Part shown: positions 1 through 5,144 of the stretch, one piece after another | Layout of the letters: the number at the start of each line of letters is the position of its first letter | How positions within the stretch are numbered: the stretch's first letter is position 1 | NCBI GenBank assembly: GCA_910579495.1 | Contig: CAJTVD010000096.1 | Coordinates: 5,397 to 11,681 of the forward strand | Direction: 5' to 3' | From: an uncultured Lachnospiraceae bacterium | GTDB lineage: Bacteria > Bacillota > Clostridia > Lachnospirales > Lachnospiraceae | DNA length: 6,285 bases | Made by a program: the position numbers and the translations under genes | Notes under the pieces: generated by a model | What the model was told of the DNA's origin: nothing | Database searches by the model: none | What the model saw: only the letters and a program-made list of their open reading frames with translations

Positions 1-30
1 CCGCCTGCCCATCCTATGAATGTCCCTATA

Positions 31-39
31 ATTATACCA
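31..39 (-). promoter_or_regulatory. Extended -10 promoter element reading leftwards
   Basis: On the minus strand these bases read TGGTATAAT, a perfect -10 hexamer with the TGn extension that often makes a good -35 unnecessary in Firmicutes. No convincing -35 hexamer lies 16-18 bases upstream. Transcription would start about 7 bases further left and leave the window, so the gene served cannot be seen. A second TATAAT on the same strand (about 80-85) lacks the TGn extension. The rest of 1-126 shows no open frame or terminator that I can support. Confidence 0.4.
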
Positions 40-126
40 TAATGTATCATTTTTTAGCTTTTTATTGATTCAGGACACATTATAGTATAAAATTAAGCTG
101 GGAAATAATCTGGGATAAGGTATTGT

Positions 127-228
127 TTATTTGTCTTTGCCATCTTTGCCGCGCTCACGCCTTTGCTTTATCAATGCCGCGCTGCTTACAAGCAATAACA
201 CGATTGCAGCAATAGCTGCTGTATTCAT
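127..228 (-). CDS. Small single-pass membrane peptide, 33 aa, unknown function
   Basis: This is a 33-codon frame from ATG (226-228) to TAA (127-129). It begins MNTAAIAAIVLLLVSSAALI, giving one hydrophobic helix at about residues 3-19, and ends in a strongly charged tail (KQRRERGKDGKDK) that by the positive-inside rule would sit in the cytoplasm. An AAAAGGAGG ribosome binding site lies 7 bases before the ATG, and an extended -10 promoter (266-274) lies just upstream, so it has a full set of expression signals. I do not recognise the family. It has the size and shape of small bacterial membrane peptides (transporter or kinase modulators, type I toxin-like peptides), but it has no cysteine, aromatic or proline residues to point to a known group. 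It is divergent from the adenylyltransferase gene, and nothing in the sequence shows a functional link to it. Confidence 0.7.
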   Translation of the reverse strand: MNTAAIAAIVLLLVSSAALIKQRRERGKDGKDK

Positions 229-235
229 AAGTAAA

Positions 236-244
236 CCTCCTTTT
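236..244 (-). promoter_or_regulatory. Strong ribosome binding site of the 33-aa peptide
   Basis: The minus strand reads AAAAGGAGG followed by a 7-base spacer (TTTACTT) and ATG. This is a near-perfect Shine-Dalgarno sequence at optimal distance. It is the main reason to treat the short frame downstream as a real gene. Confidence 0.75.
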
Positions 245-265
245 GCTATGATTTTTACCTTGCAG

Positions 266-274
266 ATTATATCA
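266..274 (-). promoter_or_regulatory. Extended -10 promoter of the 33-aa peptide gene
   Basis: The minus strand reads TGATATAAT, a consensus -10 hexamer with a TGn extension. The -35 region (AGATTT at 17-bp spacing) is poor, as is common for extended -10 promoters. The predicted transcript would have an untranslated leader of about 30 bases containing the AAAAGGAGG site. Confidence 0.55.
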
Positions 275-301
275 AATTTTAAATGCTAAATCTATCAGTT
301 T

Positions 302-342
302 CCCCGTCATTTGCCAACCCAAAGCCTATTACAGGGACGGGG
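302..342 (+). other. Inverted repeat in the ant(6) leader
   Basis: CCCCGTC (302-308) and GACGGGG (336-342) are perfect reverse complements separated by a 27-base loop, 33 bases before the adenylyltransferase start codon. No T-run follows on either strand, so it is not a standard intrinsic terminator. The CCCC arm could also pair with the G-run that serves as the ribosome binding site at 363-368, which would allow two exclusive folds. Regulation by this structure is inference. Confidence 0.4.
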
Positions 343-375
343 GATAACAGCTAACAATGAGTGGGGGGATGAATA

Positions 376-1035
376 ATGAGGCCAGAAAAACAAGTTTATG
401 ATACTATTTTGGGTTTTGCCGAAAAAGATGAACGTATCCGTGTGGTTACCTTGGAAGGGTCCAGGACAAATAAGAATATCCCACCGGATGATTTCCAGGA
501 TTTTGATATTACCTTTTTTGTTACGGATATGCAGGGCTTCACATACGACGACAAATGGCTGGACGTATTCGGTGAAAGGTTGATGCTGCAAAAACCTGAA
601 GATATGGAATTATTCCCAGCGGAAGAAAAGGGATTTTCATATTTAATGCTGTTTTCAGATGATGTTAAGATAGATTTAACGTTACTTCCGCTGGAATTGA
701 CCGACGAGTATTTTACATGGGATAAACTGGTAATATTACTGCTGGATAAAGACGGCCGCATTGCGCAGCCGCCAGTGCCAACGGACATAGACTACCATTT
801 ACAGAAACCTACAGAAAGAATGTTTGACGATTGCTGTAATGAATTCTGGAATACTGTAACCTATGTAGTAAAAGGCTTATGCCGCAGGGAAATCCTTTTT
901 GCCATTGACCATATGAATGAAATTGTACGGAAAGAATTGCTCCGCATGATTTCCTGGCTGGCCGGTATTGAACATGGGTTCCATTTCAGCATTCGGCAAA
1001 AGGCAAAATACGGTATGGAAGATGATGCTACGTGA
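376..1035 (+). CDS. ant(6): ANT(6)/AadE-type aminoglycoside 6-adenylyltransferase with internal C-terminal deletion
   Basis: The family transfers AMP from ATP to the 6-hydroxyl of streptomycin in the cytoplasm, inactivating the drug. The first 205 residues follow ANT(6)-Ia (AadE) very closely as I recall it. They include the nucleotidyltransferase motif GSR at 28-30, the metal-binding pair D42/D44 within DFQDFDITFF, and a third acidic residue at D100 (VKIDLTLLPLEL). After GFHFS (201-205) the protein jumps straight to IRQKAKYGMEDDAT, which matches the extreme C-terminus of the family. Usual length is roughly 285-300 aa against 219 here, so about 69 residues of the helical C-terminal domain, which helps form the aminoglycoside pocket, are missing in frame. 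The ATG has a G-run ribosome binding site (363-368) 7 bases upstream. No good plus-strand promoter was found. The gene stands alone and converges on the permease gene 20 bp downstream. Family assignment is secure; activity is doubtful. Confidence 0.9.
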   Translation: MRPEKQVYDTILGFAEKDERIRVVTLEGSRTNKNIPPDDFQDFDITFFVTDMQGFTYDDKWLDVFGERLMLQKPEDMELFPAEEKGFSYLMLFSDDVKIDLTLLPLELTDEYFTWDKLVILLLDKDGRIAQPPVPTDIDYHLQKPTERMFDDCCNEFWNTVTYVVKGLCRREILFAIDHMNEIVRKELLRMISWLAGIEHGFHFSIRQKAKYGMEDDAT

Positions 1036-1043
1036 AAGCCCTT

Positions 1044-1077
1044 TGGCTGTCCTGGTTACTTTGGCGGCTTCCAGCCA
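1044..1077. terminator. Weak inverted repeat between convergent genes
   Basis: TGGCTG (1044-1049) and CAGCCA (1072-1077) are reverse complements with a 22-base loop, lying between and partly inside the 3' ends of the adenylyltransferase and permease genes. No T-run follows on either strand. It could form a modest bidirectional stop, but evidence is limited to the dyad and the convergent setting. Confidence 0.2.
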
Positions 1078-2393
1078 GAAGAATTTATGTACCGCTTACT
1101 CATAGCACTGACAATCCCAAAATAACAAATATAGAAAATTGCCATAAACGCCCCAAACCCACCAGTTAATTTGAACAGAATGCCCTTCAGGGAAGCTGGC
1201 AATATTAAGTTCATTTTTCCATTCAGCAGCGGTATGCAGAATAAAATAACCAATACAGCCATTATCATTGGGGTTGCCAATTTAATTGCTATCTGCTGGC
1301 CCACGAGCCTTTCTATCTGCTTATTGCTTTTTCCCATACAGCGCATAATCTGGTTACCCTTTGAATTTTCCCTGAACTCTATCACCTGCTGCAAAGATAA
1401 TATAGAAAAATAAATAACCAGAAACACTACAGAAATACTTATCTGTAAAGTTCCCATCCACTGCTGCATAACCCTGCCCCAAAGCTGAAATTCCGGCTGC
1501 AGCATCAATATTCCAGTCCCAAAAGAACCCCAGGAAAGTAAAAAGCATATGCAAAAAACAGCGTTAACCATGGCAGCCGTTTTGTAATTTGATGTTATAT
1601 TTGCCACAATAGATAGCCTGTCTTTTTGGTATATGCTAACAGATTTCGTTCGCCTGTACGCATATAAATAGCCAAACAGCCACTTGTAAAAGGCAAAGAC
1701 AGACAGTAATAACGGTATTGGCACAACAGATATGGAAAATTTCATATAACCCTCCGGCAAAAAGACAATACCCCATATAAGGCCCATGGCGCACACAAAA
1801 CAAATAAGGAAGATAAATCCCCATTTTTTATAGTCCCCTATATTTTTAATCCCCTGGCTGCGGTTTTGTTCATACATCAGCTCCTTTATTTGCAGTTTGT
1901 TTAAGCGTTGCTTCAACCGAAAAGAGCACACTGTTTCAATGAGGCCAAAAAACATAAGCGAATAGGACATACTTTTACCATAGAGGGACCCACAATGTCC
2001 CATCCCATCTAACGGCTCCCGGAAATACCAGAATCCATAGACAGCAAAACCTATTGCCGTCCCTGCTAAATAGCAGCAAAAACCAATCAGCAGGACTTCC
2101 CATAGGAATAGCCTTGTTAAGCTCTTTTTTCCCATACCCAATAATAAATAGCTTGCAAGTTCTTTTGCCCGCTGCTTTAACAGAAATAAGTCTATATACC
2201 CAGCTAAAACGATTTGGATGGCTACTATTAAAAGTGGCAGCGAAATTACCTGGAAACCGGCTAATTCCCCTATAATGGCTATACAATTGGATACCTCTAT
2301 AACCGCAAAAAGGACGGTCATGGCAGCAACATATAAAAGGTAGTCCATAAAAGACCGCCTGGCATTACGGATTGACAGCTTCAAGTACAACAT
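1056..2393 (-). CDS. FtsX/BceB-type ABC transporter permease without large extracellular domain
   Basis: This 445-aa membrane protein is the permease partner of the ATPase encoded just upstream. About ten hydrophobic segments can be read, near residues 17-39, 46-72, 98-121, 142-158, 191-211, 219-244, 271-296, 313-334, 370-390 and 404-430. FtsX-like coupling regions follow helices 2 and 8: KQRAKELASYLLLGMGKK (73-90) and GNQIMRCMGKSNKQIERL (346-363). Ten helices is the BceB layout. BceB proteins are about 650 aa and carry a roughly 200-residue extracellular domain between helices 7 and 8; here that loop is only about 16-20 residues (297-312), which accounts for the length difference. Bce-type transporters protect against peptide antibiotics acting on lipid II-cycle intermediates; the substrate here is unknown. 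The ATG overlaps the ATPase gene by 29 bp, implying translational coupling. It could instead be a general MacB/FtsX-like exporter. Confidence 0.85.
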   Translation of the reverse strand: MLYLKLSIRNARRSFMDYLLYVAAMTVLFAVIEVSNCIAIIGELAGFQVISLPLLIVAIQIVLAGYIDLFLLKQRAKELASYLLLGMGKKSLTRLFLWEVLLIGFCCYLAGTAIGFAVYGFWYFREPLDGMGHCGSLYGKSMSYSLMFFGLIETVCSFRLKQRLNKLQIKELMYEQNRSQGIKNIGDYKKWGFIFLICFVCAMGLIWGIVFLPEGYMKFSISVVPIPLLLSVFAFYKWLFGYLYAYRRTKSVSIYQKDRLSIVANITSNYKTAAMVNAVFCICFLLSWGSFGTGILMLQPEFQLWGRVMQQWMGTLQISISVVFLVIYFSILSLQQVIEFRENSKGNQIMRCMGKSNKQIERLVGQQIAIKLATPMIMAVLVILFCIPLLNGKMNLILPASLKGILFKLTGGFGAFMAIFYICYFGIVSAMSKRYINSSGWKPPK

Positions 2394-3480
2394 GGCTTTC
2401 CCCCTCTATCCACTCTATTTTCTGCAAAATATCTGCAAAAAAGGCCTGTTTGCTTTCCTGCCCCCTGTTTAAGGCCGCTTTTATTTCCCCGTCTTTCATA
2501 AACAATATCCTGTCACAATAGCTGGCTGCCATGACATCATGTGTGACCATCAGTATTGTTGCGCTATATTCCCTGCTAAGCATGGCAAATGTGCCTAAAA
2601 GCTGCCTGGCAGCATGGGAATCCAATGCACCGGTAGGCTCGTCCGCAAGTATAATGTCCGGGTTTACCACAATAGCCCGGGCGCAGGCACAGCGCTGCCG
2701 CTGCCCTCCCGATACCTCATATGGAAATTTATCTAATATTGCCGATATCCCCAGCTTTTTTGCTATGCTTTGGACCATTGGGCGAATGCTTTCTTTGGAA
2801 ACCTCTTTGACCGTCAGGGCAAGGGCAATATTTTCATAGACCGTCAAAGTTTCAAGCAGGTTGTATTCCTGGAAAACAAAACCTAAATGCCTGCGGCGAA
2901 ATTCTGCAGCAGCCTCTTCTGGTATATCTGCTATATTCTGCCCGCTGATCCGTATGGCCCCATTGGTTGGCTTGTCTATTGTGGCTATTAAATGAAGCAA
3001 TGTTGTTTTCCCAGAACCGGAAGCTCCCATAATCCCAACAAAGCTGCCATGGGGTATCTGGAAACTTACGTTATTTACAGCTAATACAGAATTATTTTCT
3101 GCTCCGTAACCTGCCGGGACATTTCCATATCGTTTGGAAACATTTTCTACTTCCAGGACATTTGGGGGTACTGTGCCACATACTTTTACTTCCCGTTGAT
3201 CATGCCCTAACCAATTTGTAACCACATCCATAAGCACCTCATCTGCTTTTTCTTTCAACTTTTCTTCTGCAATGTACTCACCTGCAAAGAGTTCATTCAA
3301 AGTAATGCCTAAAAGAGTGCATAATGGCATAAACAAAGATAAATCCGGCATAGACCGCCCTGTTTCCCATTTTGAAATAGCCTTATCGGTTATTCCCAGT
3401 TTTTCCGCTAACTGGCTTTGGGTCCATCCTTTTGTTTTCCGGCATCCGGAAATAAAAGCCCCAATCTTAATTTGGTTCAT
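2365..3480 (-). CDS. XRE-family HTH domain fused to ABC transporter ATPase
   Basis: A 371-aa fusion. Residues 5-65 form an XRE/Cro-type helix-turn-helix (KGWTQSQLAEKLGITDKAIS, then KWETGRSMPDLS). A linker at about 66-107 follows, then a complete ABC ATPase from about 108: Walker A GASGSGKTT (152-160), Q-loop glutamine 204 in FQEYNLL, signature VSGGQRQR (256-263), Walker B IILADE (276-281) with catalytic E281, D-loop GALD (284-287) and switch histidine H314 (MVTHD). The ATPase resembles the BceA/MacB/LolD group that works with FtsX-fold permeases. No catalytic residue is missing, so it should hydrolyse ATP and energise the permease, whose gene overlaps its 3' end by 29 bp. The ATG has an AGGAGGG site 7 bases upstream. 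The HTH probably binds near its own promoter and links transporter state to expression; that is inference. No separate response regulator for the transporter is present in the window. Confidence 0.9.
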   Translation of the reverse strand: MNQIKIGAFISGCRKTKGWTQSQLAEKLGITDKAISKWETGRSMPDLSLFMPLCTLLGITLNELFAGEYIAEEKLKEKADEVLMDVVTNWLGHDQREVKVCGTVPPNVLEVENVSKRYGNVPAGYGAENNSVLAVNNVSFQIPHGSFVGIMGASGSGKTTLLHLIATIDKPTNGAIRISGQNIADIPEEAAAEFRRRHLGFVFQEYNLLETLTVYENIALALTVKEVSKESIRPMVQSIAKKLGISAILDKFPYEVSGGQRQRCACARAIVVNPDIILADEPTGALDSHAARQLLGTFAMLSREYSATILMVTHDVMAASYCDRILFMKDGEIKAALNRGQESKQAFFADILQKIEWIEGESHVVLEAVNP

Positions 3481-3505
3481 TGTTCAGCCCTCCTATCTGC
3501 GGTAA

Positions 3506-3534
3506 ATTATATAAATCCGGCATAAAAATGAACA
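3506..3534 (-). promoter_or_regulatory. Candidate promoter of the HTH-ATPase/permease operon
   Basis: On the minus strand a perfect TATAAT (3506-3511) is preceded at 17 bp by TGTTCA (3529-3534), a poor -35 match. It lies about 25-50 bases before the ATG with the AGGAGGG ribosome binding site between. A 13-bp dyad (3536-3548) abuts the -35, as expected for an operator. Confidence 0.45.
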
Positions 3535-3535
3535 C

Positions 3536-3548
3536 CTACCAGCGGTAG
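3536..3548. promoter_or_regulatory. Perfect 5-bp dyad, candidate operator for the HTH-ATPase
   Basis: CTACCAGCGGTAG is a dyad with arms CTACC/GGTAG around a 3-base centre. It directly abuts the -35 side of the predicted promoter for the HTH-ATPase gene, which encodes an XRE-type DNA-binding domain. XRE regulators typically bind short dyads. It might instead form a small RNA hairpin behind the radical SAM gene, but no adjacent T-run supports a terminator. Confidence 0.35.
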
Positions 3549-3577
3549 AGTTGGATAAAACAGGGCTTTTTCACTCC

Positions 3578-4426
3578 TTATTCTGCCTGCCGGCTATTTG
3601 ATTGCTTTTTTTCTGCAACAAGTAAGCTATGATAAAAATAATTCGTATACTTGATATTTTTTTGAGAGCAATAACTATCTATATCAGCAGATAATTGTTT
3701 CCAATATTCCATGTTCCTGTTGTGATATATTTCTCTATAGCCGCTTAAATATTGAGGATATTTTTCAGAGATATATTGCAAAATATCCTGCTTGTAATTT
3801 CCACGGAGATTCAAATTCTCGAACCAATATTCACATACAAATCCCGCTGTTGCTTCAATGATTTTCTTAAAATCTGTTATGTACGGGAATATAGGTGACA
3901 TAAATAAAACTGTGTAAATGCCCTGCTTTTGTAATTCCTTTAATGCTGCAATCCGCTTCGTAATGCTGCTGGCCTTGTCCATATCACCCTGGAAGCCGTT
4001 ATCTAAAGTGTTAATAGAAATTGCAACTATTAAATTTTTCAGCTCTTTTAATATATCAATATCCCTTAGTATCAAATCAGACTTTGTGGAAATCGTAACC
4101 AGACAATCTGCTTGCTTTAATTCTTTTAAAACATTTCTTGTTATCTGATATTTTGCTTCAAAAGGATTATAGCAATCCGTTACAGAAGAAAGAAATACCG
4201 ATTTGTGGTACAGCTTTTGGGCACTAATTGTTTTATCGCAACGCTTTATATCAATAAAATCCCCCCATTCTTCTGTATGTCCTGTAAACCGTTTCATAAA
4301 ACGGGCATAACAGTATTTACAGCCATGAGGACAGCCCACATAAGGATTGATTACATAATCGCTGGCTGGTAAATTGGATTTTGTAATGAAGTCCTTTGTA
4401 ACAATTTCTTTTTCAATTATTTCCAA
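3578..4426 (-). CDS. SPL-like (COG1533/SplB-type) radical SAM protein
   Basis: A 282-aa radical SAM enzyme. The cluster motif is CPHGCKYCYARF, with Cys32, Cys36 and Cys39 (CxxxCxxC) binding a [4Fe-4S] cluster that cleaves S-adenosylmethionine, preceded by the family's typical NPYVGC. Other SplB-like family marks are SSVTDCYNPFEAKYQITR (80-97) and STKSDLILRDIDIL (113-126), then an alternating strand/helix core running to about residue 210. Substrate is unknown. It lacks the extra length of true spore photoproduct lyase (about 340 aa), and DNA repair cannot be assumed. The start is TTG at 4424-4426, chosen because GGAGGTGG lies 6 bases upstream and no in-frame ATG fits. It begins 38 bp after the vanZ-family gene, so the two are probably one transcript, and the context hints at a role in envelope-stress or resistance modification. 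That role is inference. Confidence 0.88.
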   Translation of the reverse strand: MEIIEKEIVTKDFITKSNLPASDYVINPYVGCPHGCKYCYARFMKRFTGHTEEWGDFIDIKRCDKTISAQKLYHKSVFLSSVTDCYNPFEAKYQITRNVLKELKQADCLVTISTKSDLILRDIDILKELKNLIVAISINTLDNGFQGDMDKASSITKRIAALKELQKQGIYTVLFMSPIFPYITDFKKIIEATAGFVCEYWFENLNLRGNYKQDILQYISEKYPQYLSGYREIYHNRNMEYWKQLSADIDSYCSQKNIKYTNYFYHSLLVAEKKQSNSRQAE

Positions 4427-4432
4427 GATAAA

Positions 4433-4440
4433 CCACCTCC
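4433..4440 (-). promoter_or_regulatory. Ribosome binding site that fixes the TTG start of the radical SAM gene
   Basis: The minus strand reads GGAGGTGG followed by TTTATC and TTG. The strong Shine-Dalgarno match at proper spacing supports TTG at 4426 as the true start. Confidence 0.7.
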
Positions 4441-4464
4441 ATGGAACAAGCTTTTACGATACGC

Positions 4465-5043
4465 CTACAAAGACATTCCGTTAAACTTTTTCCAAAATTT
4501 TTTGTCTTTGAAGATTTTTGAAAAGACATAAAAGACAAGAAAACCAAGCATCCCTCCCAATGTGTTAAGCATAAGGTCGTCAATATCTGCTGATCTGCCA
4601 ATAAAATATTGCACAAACTCTATAAAAAAGGAAAAGAGCATCATATAGGCTGCCGTTTTCCAGAACATCCGTGCTTTCTTAAACACAGCAGGGAAAACGG
4701 AACCTAAGGGCAGAAACATCACTACATTTGCTATTGTCTGTGTTATTTGTTTCCGTGCCCCCATAGCCCATGTTTCGGTAATAAACTGGAATGGTATAAG
4801 ATTTAGTGAACGCTCTGCAGCCAGTACCGATCTGCCGTCTAACACACAGGCAACTATCCATCCTAAAAATGTTGCGGCACAGATAACCAAAACACAAACG
4901 CCGAGCAAGAAATAAGCAATCTGGCGTGATAAAGGTATTCTTTTTCTCAGTATAAAATAAATCGGCAGATAGCAGACTGCCAAGATTGCCATTCCTATTA
5001 TCCCTATCAAAAAGTATCCCAATATTTCCTGTATGATAACCAT
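4465..5043 (-). CDS. vanZ: VanZ-family membrane protein
   Basis: A 192-aa integral membrane protein with the VanZ signature: SLNLIPF (79-85), NVVMFLPLGSVFP (106-118), and EFVQ (142-145) followed by R150, then DIDD (153-156) and NTLGG (160-164). VanZ of Tn1546 shows the same order (SLNLTPF, NVIIFIPFG, FEIIQ, TDITDVITNTVGG) as I recall it. About five hydrophobic segments are present, near 8-32, 42-65, 103-121, 130-148 and 160-176. VanZ of Tn1546 raises teicoplanin resistance; homologues are linked to lipoglycopeptide tolerance, but the biochemical mechanism is unsettled. The ATG has AGGAGGA 7 bases upstream. It lies 101 bp downstream of the VanS-like kinase and 38 bp upstream of the radical SAM gene. 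The N-terminus is about 30 residues longer than in Tn1546 VanZ. The protein could serve general envelope stress rather than glycopeptide resistance, because no vanHAX-type genes are visible. Confidence 0.88.
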   Translation of the reverse strand: MVIIQEILGYFLIGIIGMAILAVCYLPIYFILRKRIPLSRQIAYFLLGVCVLVICAATFLGWIVACVLDGRSVLAAERSLNLIPFQFITETWAMGARKQITQTIANVVMFLPLGSVFPAVFKKARMFWKTAAYMMLFSFFIEFVQYFIGRSADIDDLMLNTLGGMLGFLVFYVFSKIFKDKKFWKKFNGMSL

Positions 5044-5126
5044 AAAATTATCCTCCTATAAAAAAGCATCAATGATCCTGATTATTCTATCAAATCCACT
5101 CATGCATTTTATGCGTTTTATCTACT

Positions 5127-5144
5127 GAAAATCTTATGATTTTC
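5127..5144 (-). terminator. AT-rich hairpin directly after the vanS stop
   Basis: GAAAATC (minus 5144-5138) and GATTTTC (5133-5127) are perfect 7-base inverted repeats with a 4-base loop, starting at the base after the TAG stop. There is no T-run beyond the stem and the stem is AT-rich, so it is at most a pause or partial attenuator between the kinase and vanZ genes. The rest of the 101-bp gap shows no clear -35/-10 pair. Confidence 0.25.

Noticed and set aside
243..276. Plus-strand promoter for ant(6), TTGCTA with TATATC
   Set aside because: The spacing is 19 bp and both hexamers match only 4 of 6, which is expected by chance in AT-rich DNA.
357..401. Short frame of 14 codons overlapping the ant(6) start (ATG at 357), a possible leader peptide
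   Set aside because: It has no ribosome binding site of its own, and the G-run that serves ant(6) lies inside it; no conserved feature supports translation.
396..788. A 130-codon minus-strand open frame
   Set aside because: It lies wholly within the well-supported ant(6) coding region on the other strand and has serine-rich, unstructured composition with no recognisable domain.
3495..3577. Intrinsic terminator between the radical SAM gene and the HTH-ATPase gene
   Set aside because: The only dyad has a 5-bp stem without an adjacent T-run, so read-through remains possible; it fits better as an operator.
4679..4897. Minus-strand open frame of 72 codons inside vanZ, in another reading frame
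   Set aside because: It is a shadow of the VanZ frame, which carries all the family motifs; no ribosome binding site or plausible product.
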